Positions 51,386 to 59,322 of a stretch of 64,000 nt of DNA are shown piece by piece (the first letter of the stretch is position 1; each line of letters starts with the position of its first letter). The stretch is from Lachnospiraceae bacterium. Its GTDB lineage: Bacteria; Bacillota; Clostridia; Lachnospirales; Lachnospiraceae. The stretch covers positions 1 to 64,000 of the forward strand of contig SVFQ01000005.1 in the NCBI GenBank assembly GCA_015056765.1. Reading direction: 5' to 3'. Under the pieces are notes generated by a model. That model had not been told where the DNA came from, ran no database searches, and saw only the letters and a list, made by a program, of their open reading frames with translations. The translations under genes and the position numbers were made by a program.

Positions 51386-53110
51386 ATGAGAATTACCAAT
51401 AAAATCATGCAGAATAACACTCGTACCAATGTGAACACCACTAAGGTTAACGAGGACATTCTGAGTACACAGATGTCTACGGGTAAAAAGAACGTCAGAC
51501 CATCTGACGATCCGGTTACTGCAATCAGGGCCCTTCGCCTGCGCAGTGACGTATCCCAGCTCACCCAGTTTTATAAGAATAATATTCCGGACGCGGATGC
51601 ATGGCTGAATGTAACCAGCGATGCGCTGCACCAGGTCAGTGAAGTCATCACCGGTATGGTGAAGAACTACAACAAAGGTGTCAACCAGTATCTGACCGCA
51701 GCAGACCGTGAAATCGTGTTGCAGCAGTTAAAGGGCTTACAGGCAGAAGCCTATGCTACAGGCAATGCGGATTACGCCGGCAGATATATCTTCACCGGAT
51801 ACCGTACCGATACGCCTTTGACTTTCACAGCAGAAACCAGCGCTATGTACGAAATCACAGAGCAGCTGAATCCGTCCGATTTATCTACTTTGTTCCACAC
51901 GGATACCATCTTCAAAGGGAAAAAGATGGTGGATGATGGTAACGGTAATACTACAGAGCAGGAAGTGGAAATGGACTTATCCAAGATGACTACAGGTACC
52001 CAGGGAGAGTACACAGACGTAGCAGAACAGGATATCGCCAATAACGAATACCACCGTATCCGCTTATCCTATAAGGAATTAGATGCAAGCTTCACACCTG
52101 TGATTACCTACCTGGATCCTGCAAATCCGGATCCTTCCAACCCGGGCAATGTAAAATTTGTAGAGCCTATTAAAAAAGCCCTTTCTACTGATATTGCTCC
52201 TTGTCCATACGACACAGTGGGAGATGATGATGTCATCTACCTGAGTGATACGGGAGAAATTCTCTTGGGTAAAAACGTCTATGAGACCCTTTCCGGACTG
52301 AAGGATAATGACCTGACCCGTGGGGTAAATGAAGCAGAAATCCGCGTGACCTATCGCAAGAATGAATTTGCAAAGGATGACTTAAGACCGGACCACTATT
52401 TCTATTGCAGAACCCCGGGAGACAACGGACAGTTATCTACCATTGCAAATGAGGATAATCCGGCTATTATGTTTGGTACTTATGATAAAGAGGCGTTACA
52501 GGGTAGCATTACAGACGCTAATGACCCGAAGGATGATATTTTCTACAATACCAAGTACCTGGCATACGACTATGAGAAACAGGTAATCGAATACGACGTA
52601 GGATTCAACCAGAGACTACGCGTTAATACCACTGCAGATGAAGCCTTTAAACCGGGCATCGTCAGAGAAGTGGAAGATATGATCAGAGCCCTGGAAGATT
52701 TAGGTAACATCGAAGGGGTTATGAATAATCTAAAAGAGATGATCGAAAACAGCACCTCTGAGACAGAAAAAGTGACACTGCAGAAACAGTACGATGCAGC
52801 CAACAAGGCCTATACCTTGGAGCGTGAAAATGTAAAGAATCTCTTTAGCAGCGGCATCACCGTGATGCAGGGATATCTGAATGCAGTAAACGTGGCAGCT
52901 ACCAACTGCGGTGCCAGAGGCAGCAGACTTGACCTGGTGCGCAATCGTATGATGGACCAGAAGGCTACCTTCGAAGATCTGAAGTCAGAGAACGAAGATA
53001 TCGATATCTCAACGACAGCAGTACAGCTACAAAGTGCAGAGCTTACCTATGAGGCAAGTTTGATGGCTACATCAAAAATCATGAAGACAAACTTGATGCA
53101 GTACATCTAA
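51386..53110 (+). CDS. flgL: Flagellar hook-associated protein FlgL, enlarged
   Basis: 574 residues from ATG 51386 (MRITNKIMQNNTRTNVNTTK), with GGAGG upstream; an in-frame ATG 48 bp earlier lacks one. N-terminal flagellin-type domain: LSTQMSTGKKNVRPSDDPVTAIRAL. C-terminal: SRLDLVRNRMMDQKATFEDLKSENEDIDI and QSAELTYEASLMATSKIMKTNLMQYI. Typical FlgL is ~300 residues, so a ~250-residue variable insert sits in the middle. It is the second hook-filament junction protein. Confidence 0.88.
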   Translation: MRITNKIMQNNTRTNVNTTKVNEDILSTQMSTGKKNVRPSDDPVTAIRALRLRSDVSQLTQFYKNNIPDADAWLNVTSDALHQVSEVITGMVKNYNKGVNQYLTAADREIVLQQLKGLQAEAYATGNADYAGRYIFTGYRTDTPLTFTAETSAMYEITEQLNPSDLSTLFHTDTIFKGKKMVDDGNGNTTEQEVEMDLSKMTTGTQGEYTDVAEQDIANNEYHRIRLSYKELDASFTPVITYLDPANPDPSNPGNVKFVEPIKKALSTDIAPCPYDTVGDDDVIYLSDTGEILLGKNVYETLSGLKDNDLTRGVNEAEIRVTYRKNEFAKDDLRPDHYFYCRTPGDNGQLSTIANEDNPAIMFGTYDKEALQGSITDANDPKDDIFYNTKYLAYDYEKQVIEYDVGFNQRLRVNTTADEAFKPGIVREVEDMIRALEDLGNIEGVMNNLKEMIENSTSETEKVTLQKQYDAANKAYTLERENVKNLFSSGITVMQGYLNAVNVAATNCGARGSRLDLVRNRMMDQKATFEDLKSENEDIDISTTAVQLQSAELTYEASLMATSKIMKTNLMQYI

Positions 53111-53188
53111 AAATAACACATACTACAAAGGGTTTTGTGGTACAATTAAAGTGCGACAATTATGACGAAAAAGAAGGAGATTTGAGTC

Positions 53189-53644
53189 ATGGAAATGTTA
53201 CAAACTAGAGTTTTCGGAGAAATTGGAATTGTTGAGGAAAAAGTCATTACTTTTCCAAACGGAATCGTTGGATTCCCAATGTTAAAGAGATTTACCCTGC
53301 TGTTTGATGCAGAGAAAGGAAGCAATGTAGGCATTAAATGGCTGCAGTCTATCGACGAGCCTAACTTTGCCATTCCTGTTATGGATCCTTTGGCTGTAAA
53401 GAACGACTATAATCCTGCAGTGGAAGATGAACTGATGAATCCTCTGGGCAAGCTGACAGAAGAGAATCTGTTGGTGTTGGTATCTGTAAATGTGCCTAGC
53501 GACTTAACAAAGATGACTGTGAATCTTCAGGCTCCTTTTATCATCAATGCAGATTCCAGAAAAGGCTGCCAGGTCATCGTAGAGGGTGACGACAACCCAA
53601 TCAAATTTGAGATCTATGACATTCTGCAGAAAAATAGAAAGTAG
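53189..53644 (+). CDS. fliW: Flagellar assembly factor FliW
   Basis: 151 residues: TRVFGEIGIVEEKVITFPNGIVGFPMLKRF, GIKWLQSIDEPNFAIPVMDP and VNLQAPFIINADSRKGCQVI are FliW signatures. FliW binds either flagellin or CsrA; when flagellin is exported, FliW sequesters CsrA and frees flagellin translation. It is followed 9 bp later by csrA, as in Bacillus. AAGGAG lies upstream of the ATG. Confidence 0.95.
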   Translation: MEMLQTRVFGEIGIVEEKVITFPNGIVGFPMLKRFTLLFDAEKGSNVGIKWLQSIDEPNFAIPVMDPLAVKNDYNPAVEDELMNPLGKLTEENLLVLVSVNVPSDLTKMTVNLQAPFIINADSRKGCQVIVEGDDNPIKFEIYDILQKNRK

Positions 53645-53653
53645 GGGATAAAT

Positions 53654-53866
53654 ATGTTAGCTTTAACGAGAAAAAAACAAGAAGCCATTGTGGTAAACAA
53701 CAATGTGGAAATCACTGTGCTGGAGGTTAAGGGCGATCAGGTAAAGCTAGGTATCTCCGCACCAAAGGAAGTTCCTGTATATCGTAAGGAAATCTACTTA
53801 CAGATTCAGGAAGCAAATAAAGAGGCTATGAGCGGTGGCAACATCGAAGGCCTGAAGAACCTGTAA
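53654..53866 (+). CDS. csrA: Translational regulator CsrA
   Basis: 70 residues: [49 protein letters not shown]. The RNA-binding residues (L-T-R-K near the N-terminus and P-V-Y-R-K-E) are intact. CsrA dimers bind GGA motifs in hairpin loops and block ribosome access; such sites precede flaG and all three flagellins downstream. A terminator follows. Confidence 0.96.
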   Translation: MLALTRKKQEAIVVNNNVEITVLEVKGDQVKLGISAPKEVPVYRKEIYLQIQEANKEAMSGGNIEGLKNL

Positions 53867-53891
53867 GAAAACTTTTCAGGAAAGAATAGAG

Positions 53892-53935
53892 ACCAAAAGA
53901 TACCGCCGCTACCCAAGGTATCTTTTGGTTTTTTA
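53892..53935 (+). terminator. Intrinsic terminator of the fliW-csrA transcript
   Basis: ACCAAAAGATACC (53892-53904), 12-nt loop, GGTATCTTTTGGT (53917-53929) then TTTTTA. Confidence 0.9.
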
Positions 53936-53954
53936 TAAAAAAAGTGTAATGTGG

Positions 53955-53982
53955 TTAAGTTTTACTGCTGACACGCCGATAC
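53955..53982 (+). promoter_or_regulatory. Sigma-28 promoter of flaG-fliD-fliS
   Basis: GGTTAAG (TAAG at 53956-53959) and CCGATA (53976-53981), 16 bp apart. Confidence 0.72.
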
Positions 53983-54015
53983 ATCAGTTGAAAGGTAATC
54001 TTTACGCGTAAGCGT

Positions 54016-54064
54016 GACCTGGTGACAAGGAGTGTCCCGGTGAAAGTACATGGAGGTGAAAATC
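54016..54064 (+). promoter_or_regulatory. Candidate CsrA-binding leader of flaG
   Basis: A hairpin with stem GACA (54024-54027), loop AGGAG, TGTC (54033-54036), extended by GG/CC pairs, shows ACAAGGA as the CsrA-type motif. ACATGGAGGT, the same ribosome-site context as in the flagellin leaders, follows at 54048-54057. Two sites in one leader are the usual CsrA arrangement. Confidence 0.5.
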
Positions 54065-54490
54065 ATGGCAGGTATAGAGCCAATCAGAAGTTCGATGAAC
54101 GTACAAATGCAGACTGCACCAAGTGTGACTCCTGTGCAGTCTTCTTATGATGTAGAAGAAAAATCCACAGAAAGCCAGCAGAATCAGCAGGCACAGGTTC
54201 AACAGAATCTGGCAGCACAGGTGACTGTGGAAAAGAATCCGGATGAAATGACGGATGAGCAGATTGCAAAGCAGAATGAAACTGCAAGAAAGTCTGTAGA
54301 GCAGATTAATAAGCAGATTCACAATTCTACATTGCAGTTCGGCTATCACGAACAAACTCACAGAATTACTTTAAAGATTCTGGACAAAGAGACAAAGAAA
54401 GTAATCAAAGAAGTACCTGCAGAGAAGACTTTGGATATGATTGCCAAAGCATGGGAACTTGCAGGACTTATGGTGGACGAAAAACGTTAG
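54065..54490 (+). CDS. flaG: FlaG family flagellar protein
   Basis: 141 residues from ATG 54065 (MAGIEPIRSSMNVQMQTAPS); the ATG at 54050 is part of the ribosome-site motif ATGGAGG and is rejected. A Gln-rich, low-complexity N-terminal half is followed by the FlaG domain: SVEQINKQIHNSTLQFGYHE, LDKETKKVIKEVPAEKTLDM. FlaG proteins influence filament length. It is first in a flaG-fliD-fliS operon. Confidence 0.88.
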   Translation: MAGIEPIRSSMNVQMQTAPSVTPVQSSYDVEEKSTESQQNQQAQVQQNLAAQVTVEKNPDEMTDEQIAKQNETARKSVEQINKQIHNSTLQFGYHEQTHRITLKILDKETKKVIKEVPAEKTLDMIAKAWELAGLMVDEKR

Positions 54491-54520
54491 TTTTTCTGCA
54501 ATAGAAAGTAGGGTAGCGTT

Positions 54521-56077
54521 ATGATCCGTATTACAGGTATGAATTCCGGTTTGGATACCGAAGCTATCATTCAGGAACTAGCTAGTGCCAGATCCATGAA
54601 GGTAGAAAACATGAAGAAATCCCAGACGAAGATGAGCTGGAAGATGGACGCATGGAAAGAATTAAATACAAAGATTTATGATTTCTATACAGAGACATTG
54701 GATACTATGAGATTTAAGGGTGGCTATAACAAGCTGACTTCCACCGTATCCGATGAAAAAGCTGCATCAGTAGTAGTTGGCGAAAACGCCATGATGGGTA
54801 CACAGAGCTTGAAGGTGGTACAGCTGGCTACCAACGGCTATCTCATGGGTGGTAAGATCCAAAAGGCCACGACAAATGAAGAAACAGGTGAAATCACCTA
54901 TTCTGACCCTGCAAAATTGGAAGCAAAGACTACGCTGGCAGATCTTGGATTGAATACCACAGACGAAGAGAAAATCAACTTCAATGTAACAGTTGGTGGT
55001 AAGACTACCTCTATTACATTTGATCAATCTGCTTCGCTGAATGATATCGCCAAGAAATTCAGAGAATTGGGTCTCAATGCGAATTTCGATGAGAAGTCTC
55101 AGAGATTCTATATCGCCGGCAAAGAAACCGGTGATGCATCTAACTTTACCATCGAAGGTACAGATGAGAGAGGTACCAATGCACTGACAGCTTTGGGTAT
55201 CAATACAGCTGCTACCGGCGACCAGAAAGCTGTTATGACAGAAGGAAAAGATGCCATCATCGAATTGAACGGCATGACCTTTACCGGCAGCTCCAATACA
55301 TTTGAAATCAATGGTTTGGTAATCACAGCAAAACAGGAAACATCCGAGCCGATTACCATTACCACAAGCCAGGATTCATCCGGTATCTACGATATGATCA
55401 GGGAGTTCTTCAAGAAGTACAATGAACTTGTCAACGAGTTCGATAAGTTGTACAATGCGGAAGATGCTTCCAAATACAAACCTTTGACCGCAGAAGAAAA
55501 AGACGCCATGACTGAAACGGAAGTGAAGGAATGGGAAGACAAGATCAAAGGCGCGTTATTCAGAAGAGATGATGCCTTAGGCGGACTCAGTAACGCAGTA
55601 AAGAATGTCATGCTGAAAGGTGTGACCATGAGTGACGGTACTCAGATGTATCTGTCTCAGTTTGGCATCGAGACCCTGAGCTATTTCACAGCCAAAGATA
55701 ACGAAAAGAATGCATACCACATCCTGGGTGATAAGGAAGATAGTTCTGTAAAAGGTGAAAAAGATAAACTGAACGAACTCATCGCATCCGATCCGGAAAA
55801 GGTAGCAGATTTCTTCTCTAAGCTTGCGCAGAATCTATACGCTGAACTAGGCGATAGAATGAAGGCTAGCGAGTACAGCAGTGCCTTCACCGTATATAAT
55901 GACAAAGAACTGAAGACACAGTACGAAGACTATAAAAAGAAAATCGAAGAAGAACAAGAAAAAGTCAATAAATATATCGACAACTGGTATTCTAAGTTCT
56001 CTGCAATGGAGACCGCACTTGCAAAGATGCAGTCAAAATCCAGTGCAATTACGGGCATGCTTGGTGGCAATAATTAA
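54521..56077 (+). CDS. fliD: Flagellar cap protein FliD (HAP2)
   Basis: 518 residues, normal length. N-terminal: MIRITGMNSGLDTEAIIQEL, KSQTKMSWKMDAWKELNTKI. C-terminal domain: a long helix LKTQYEDYKKKIEEEQEKVN and end KMQSKSSAITGMLGGNN. FliD forms the filament cap that folds incoming flagellin subunits. It lies between flaG and fliS, the classical order. Confidence 0.95.
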   Translation: MIRITGMNSGLDTEAIIQELASARSMKVENMKKSQTKMSWKMDAWKELNTKIYDFYTETLDTMRFKGGYNKLTSTVSDEKAASVVVGENAMMGTQSLKVVQLATNGYLMGGKIQKATTNEETGEITYSDPAKLEAKTTLADLGLNTTDEEKINFNVTVGGKTTSITFDQSASLNDIAKKFRELGLNANFDEKSQRFYIAGKETGDASNFTIEGTDERGTNALTALGINTAATGDQKAVMTEGKDAIIELNGMTFTGSSNTFEINGLVITAKQETSEPITITTSQDSSGIYDMIREFFKKYNELVNEFDKLYNAEDASKYKPLTAEEKDAMTETEVKEWEDKIKGALFRRDDALGGLSNAVKNVMLKGVTMSDGTQMYLSQFGIETLSYFTAKDNEKNAYHILGDKEDSSVKGEKDKLNELIASDPEKVADFFSKLAQNLYAELGDRMKASEYSSAFTVYNDKELKTQYEDYKKKIEEEQEKVNKYIDNWYSKFSAMETALAKMQSKSSAITGMLGGNN

Positions 56078-56105
56078 GCAACCGGAAGAAAGGTAGGTAA
56101 GTACT

Positions 56106-56525
56106 ATGACACCTATGAATCAATATCAACAATATCAAAGAAGTAAAATCCTAACTGCTTCTCCGGCAGAACTGACATTGATGCTATACGATGGCGCAAT
56201 CAAATTCTGCAACATGGGTATCGCAGGATGCGAACAAAAGAACATCCAGATGGCTCATGATAACATCGCAAAAGTGCGTCGTATCATCGAGAACTTCCGT
56301 GTAACCCTGGATATGAAGTACGAAGTATCTAAGGATTTCGAACGAGTATATGTATACTTGCTTCAGAGATTGGATGATGCAAATATCACCAAGGATCCAG
56401 AGGTGCTCAAAGAAGTACGTCAGCACCTGCACAGTATGCGCGATACCTGGAAACAGGTAATGGATATCAATGCAGGCAAGATTCCACCGGTACAGGCTGA
56501 GAATAAAGAACTTGTAAATGCATAA
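56106..56525 (+). CDS. fliS: Flagellar export chaperone FliS
   Basis: 139 residues. YQQYQRSKILTASPAELTLM, LYDGAIKFCNMGIAGCEQKN, KVRRIIENFRVTLDMKYEVS and the final helix HLHSMRDTWKQVMD fit FliS. It binds the C-terminus of flagellin and keeps it unfolded for export. A terminator closes the operon. Confidence 0.95.
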   Translation: MTPMNQYQQYQRSKILTASPAELTLMLYDGAIKFCNMGIAGCEQKNIQMAHDNIAKVRRIIENFRVTLDMKYEVSKDFERVYVYLLQRLDDANITKDPEVLKEVRQHLHSMRDTWKQVMDINAGKIPPVQAENKELVNA

Positions 56526-56546
56526 GGATAGAATCCAATAGGACTC

Positions 56547-56574
56547 AAGGCGGAGCGAAGGCTCCGCCTTTTAT
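56547..56574 (+). terminator. Intrinsic terminator after fliS
   Basis: AAGGCGGAGC, loop GAAG, GCTCCGCCTT then TTATATTT. Confidence 0.9.
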
Positions 56575-56625
56575 ATTTGACAGGAAATCCCACGTAAATA
56601 ACTAGGATATGAAAACAAGAAATGA

Positions 56626-56754
56626 TATATTAATAGAAAGGAAGACAATACTTATATTGCAAAGGATTTGCAGACATCTGTGGCTGATCAGGGCGATACG
56701 CTTGCAGAAGCGTTAAAAAACCTGGGTGAGGCGTTAGAATTATATTACGAATAG
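56626..56754 (+). pseudogene. Remnant of a HicB-family antitoxin
   Basis: Between the stop codons at 56623 and 56752 the frame encodes YIAKDLQTSVADQGDTLAEA followed by LKNLGEALELYYE, which matches the core of HicB antitoxins (the YVA..., SQGDTLEEALxNLxEAxELYxE pattern). The usual start and first strand are missing, no start codon with a ribosome site fits, and no hicA toxin gene is present. It is therefore a decayed fragment left between fliS and the next flagellar gene. Confidence 0.75.
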
Positions 56755-56770
56755 AAATGGAGAAATAAAC

Positions 56771-57256
56771 ATGGAAAAAAGTGTGGAAACATATCTGCAG
56801 CTGTTAGATGAAAGCCTTGAGAAGAAAATAGGTGTTTTGAACAGGATTCTGGACATAGATAAAAATCAGGAGAAAAGTCTGAAGGAAGAAAACCTGAATG
56901 CAGATACCGTTGAGCAACTCATGAATGAGAAGGGCGAGCTGATAAAAAAACTCGACCAGTTAGATGATGGGTTCGATTCTGTATATCAGAGAATCAAAGA
57001 GGAAATCCAAGCAAATTCTTCAAAGTATACTAGTCAGGTGAAAAAGTTGCAGGAGGATATCAGAAACATTACTGATTTACAGACCAGCATAGAAGCGCTG
57101 GAAAAAAGACTGAAGGACTCTGTAGATAGATACGCTAGTAAAGCAGCAGCAAATCTGAAACTTCGTAGAGCTACAAATAATGTGGCCAGAAACTACTATG
57201 AAACAGTCAATAAACTGAACCAAGCAGGACCTCAGTTTATGGACAAAAAGAAATAA
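56771..57256 (+). CDS. Helical protein, possible flagellar export chaperone (FlgN/FliT-like)
   Basis: 161 residues, almost entirely predicted helix with heptad repeats (KLQEDIRNITDLQTSIEALE) and a basic C-terminus (QAGPQFMDKKK). The N-terminal pattern YLQLLDESLEKKIGVLNRILDIDKNQEKSL...NEKGELIKKLDQLDDGF resembles FlgN/FliT-type chaperones (a helix hairpin with a K-[IG]-[DE]-x-L spacing). It sits between fliS and the flagellins, which supports a chaperone role, but no firm family match is possible by eye. Confidence 0.6.
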   Translation: MEKSVETYLQLLDESLEKKIGVLNRILDIDKNQEKSLKEENLNADTVEQLMNEKGELIKKLDQLDDGFDSVYQRIKEEIQANSSKYTSQVKKLQEDIRNITDLQTSIEALEKRLKDSVDRYASKAAANLKLRRATNNVARNYYETVNKLNQAGPQFMDKKK

Positions 57257-57324
57257 GAAGCTAGGTGTTTACTAGCGTGTCAAGCCCCTTTTTGATATTT
57301 TTTTAAAAATTTTTCAAAAAGGGG

Positions 57325-57352
57325 TTAAGTTTTTTAGGGTACCTCCGATAAA
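57325..57352 (+). promoter_or_regulatory. Sigma-28 promoter of flagellin 1
   Basis: GGGGTTAAG (TAAG at 57326-57329), 15 bp, CCGATA (57345-57350). It is preceded by an A/T-rich tract with long T- and A-runs. Confidence 0.78.
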
Positions 57353-57371
57353 TAGAGTGTAAGGAAATAAA

Positions 57372-57461
57372 TAACGTCAAGCACGGATGCTGAAAACAAT
57401 TTAATGATTGTATTCTGAATGCAAAGGGAGTTGCGCAGATACTCACATGGAGGTAACTATT
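57372..57461 (+). promoter_or_regulatory. Flagellin 1 leader with CsrA-type hairpins
   Basis: A stem AGCA (57380-57383), loop CGGA, TGCT (57388-57391) exposes ACGGA. A second hairpin GCAA-AGGGAG-TTGC (57421-57434) exposes AGGGA. The ribosome site is in ACATGGAGGT (57445-57454), whose ATGGA also fits the CsrA consensus. A plain hairpin ACAAT-TTAATG-ATTGT (57396-57411) lies between the first two. Confidence 0.55.
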
Positions 57462-58988
57462 ATGGTAGTACAACACAACTTAACCGCAATGAACTCTAAC
57501 CGTATGCTTGGCTTAACAACAAGCGCTCAGGCTAAGTCTACAGAGAAACTTTCTTCCGGTTACAAAATCAACAGAGCAGCAGATGATGCTGCTGGCTTAT
57601 CCATCAGTGAAAAGATGAGAAAGCAGATCAGAGGTCTTACACAGGCTTCTGCTAACGCAAACGATGGTATTTCCGCTGTACAGACAGCCGAGGGTGCTCT
57701 TGGTGAAGTACAGGATATGCTTCAGAGAATGAACGAACTGGCAGTAAAAGCAGCTAACGGTACAAACTCCGAAGATGATAGAAACTATATCCAGAACGAG
57801 ATCGATCAGCTGACCACTGAAATCGACCGTGTTTCTGAAACAACAAAATTCAACGAATCTTATCTGTTAAAGGGTGATAGAGACGTAACTAAGAACTTCT
57901 CTTTATCCTACAAGAAAGCTTCCGCAGCTGCTACAACTACAAGTGTAGCAAGTGCTACATTTGATACAGCAGTAGATGCTAACGGATTCAAAATTGATGC
58001 ACTTACATCTGCAAATGTCGGTGCAAATGCGAAATCCGATGATGTAAACACCGTATTAAAAGCAATCAGAGATCAGGGTATCACAGTTACTTGGAATTCT
58101 CATTATAATCAGGTAACAGATCAGGCTGAGAATGGTATTACATTTGAATTAAACGGCGATGCTGCTACTAAATACAAAGTAGTTGTAGATCCATCCGGAA
58201 CAGCTACACCAAACAATAAATTCAAAATCCAGACCAAGGAAGGCGTAGACGTACTGACAGGTATTACCGTAACAGCTCCTACAAGTACAGTGGCAACACT
58301 CTCCAATTTGGATTTAGCGGTATCCAGTAAGATTTCTGCTATCGGCGTAACCGCACAGGTAAAAGATGGCGTAGATACAGTAAAATACTACGACAGAGAT
58401 GGCAATGGTATTCCTGAAAACGCATTAGACAGCTACTTCAGCGTAACACCTTCTGCAACTGCAGGTGGTACAGCAACCATTGCACCTCGTACAGGTGTAA
58501 AGGCAGTATACGATGCAGTTGGCAACGAAGTGACCATTAATGCAAATGCAGTATCTGCTAAACAGGATATCGTCGGTGCACTTCAGTTAAAGATTCACGT
58601 AGGTGCAGATGCTACAGGTAATAACCAGATTGCTCTGAACATCGATTCCATGACAGCAAAGAGCCTCGGCGTAAGTGGATTGAAAGTATCCGGTACCGAT
58701 GATAGAAATGCTCGTAATGCTATCGAAACTGTAAAAGAAGCCATTCAGAAAGTATCCACTCAGAGATCTACTCTCGGTGCTATCCAGAACAGATTAGAGC
58801 ATACCATCAAGAACCTGGATAACGTTGTTGAAAATACTACAGCAGCTGAAGCACAGATTCGTGATACAGATATGGCTAACGAGATGGTTAAATATTCCAA
58901 CAACAACATCCTTGCTCAGGCAGGACAGTCCATGTTGGCACAGGCTAACCAGACCAATCAGGGTGTACTTTCCCTCCTTCAGGGCTAA
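57462..58988 (+). CDS. Flagellin 1
   Basis: 508 residues from ATG 57462 ([20 protein letters not shown]), identical at its start to the two later flagellins; a longer frame from 57408 runs through the leader and is rejected. Conserved N-terminal D0/D1 (to about 150; [40 protein letters not shown]) and C-terminal D1/D0 (about 400-508; [20 protein letters not shown], ending [12 protein letters not shown]). The middle is variable and is distinct from flagellins 2 and 3. It is the filament subunit. Confidence 0.97.
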   Translation: MVVQHNLTAMNSNRMLGLTTSAQAKSTEKLSSGYKINRAADDAAGLSISEKMRKQIRGLTQASANANDGISAVQTAEGALGEVQDMLQRMNELAVKAANGTNSEDDRNYIQNEIDQLTTEIDRVSETTKFNESYLLKGDRDVTKNFSLSYKKASAAATTTSVASATFDTAVDANGFKIDALTSANVGANAKSDDVNTVLKAIRDQGITVTWNSHYNQVTDQAENGITFELNGDAATKYKVVVDPSGTATPNNKFKIQTKEGVDVLTGITVTAPTSTVATLSNLDLAVSSKISAIGVTAQVKDGVDTVKYYDRDGNGIPENALDSYFSVTPSATAGGTATIAPRTGVKAVYDAVGNEVTINANAVSAKQDIVGALQLKIHVGADATGNNQIALNIDSMTAKSLGVSGLKVSGTDDRNARNAIETVKEAIQKVSTQRSTLGAIQNRLEHTIKNLDNVVENTTAAEAQIRDTDMANEMVKYSNNNILAQAGQSMLAQANQTNQGVLSLLQG

Positions 58989-59013
58989 GCCAAAACGAAT
59001 AATTAGAAGTGAT

Positions 59014-59043
59014 AGAGGACTCCGGAAGCGGAGTCCTCTTTTT
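59014..59043 (+). terminator. Intrinsic terminator of flagellin 1
   Basis: AGAGGACTCCG, loop GAAG, CGGAGTCCTCT, then TTTTTC. Confidence 0.9.
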
Positions 59044-59150
59044 CGAATCTAGATTTCATATATTTTTTACAATCATCCTTGGTGATATTTGTTATAATGA
59101 AGCTACACCATAGCGAAACTCCTCTTTATCGTTTTTTTAGAAAAAGGGGG

Positions 59151-59178
59151 TTAAGTTTATGGTTAATAGGCCGATATA
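59151..59178 (+). promoter_or_regulatory. Sigma-28 promoter of flagellin 2
   Basis: GGGGGTTAAG (TAAG at 59152-59155), 15 bp, CCGATA (59171-59176). It is preceded by an A/T-rich track (59044-59140) in which I see nothing else. Confidence 0.78.
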
Positions 59179-59184
59179 GTAGGT

Positions 59185-59322
59185 GAAGCAAATAAAGAAA
59201 CACTGAACTATCCTAGGGGCTCAGGTTTCTGAATTGCACAAATAGCCGAAGAGTCGGCGAACTATCAATTTACAACCTACCGGCAAGGATGCCGGAGGAC
59301 AATTACATGGAGGTAATATATT
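59185..59322 (+). promoter_or_regulatory. Flagellin 2 structured leader with CsrA-type hairpins
   Basis: Hairpins in order: AGAAAC...GTTTCT (about 59196-59230) with TCCTAGGGG in its loop; GCCGA-AGAG-TCGGC (59245-59258); CCGGCA-AGGA-TGCCGG (59280-59295), whose CAAGGATG matches the CsrA core; and ATTAC-ATGGAG-GTAAT (59302-59317), which places the ribosome site GGAGG in its loop and right arm. The same set of hairpins is found before flagellin 3. Confidence 0.6.
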
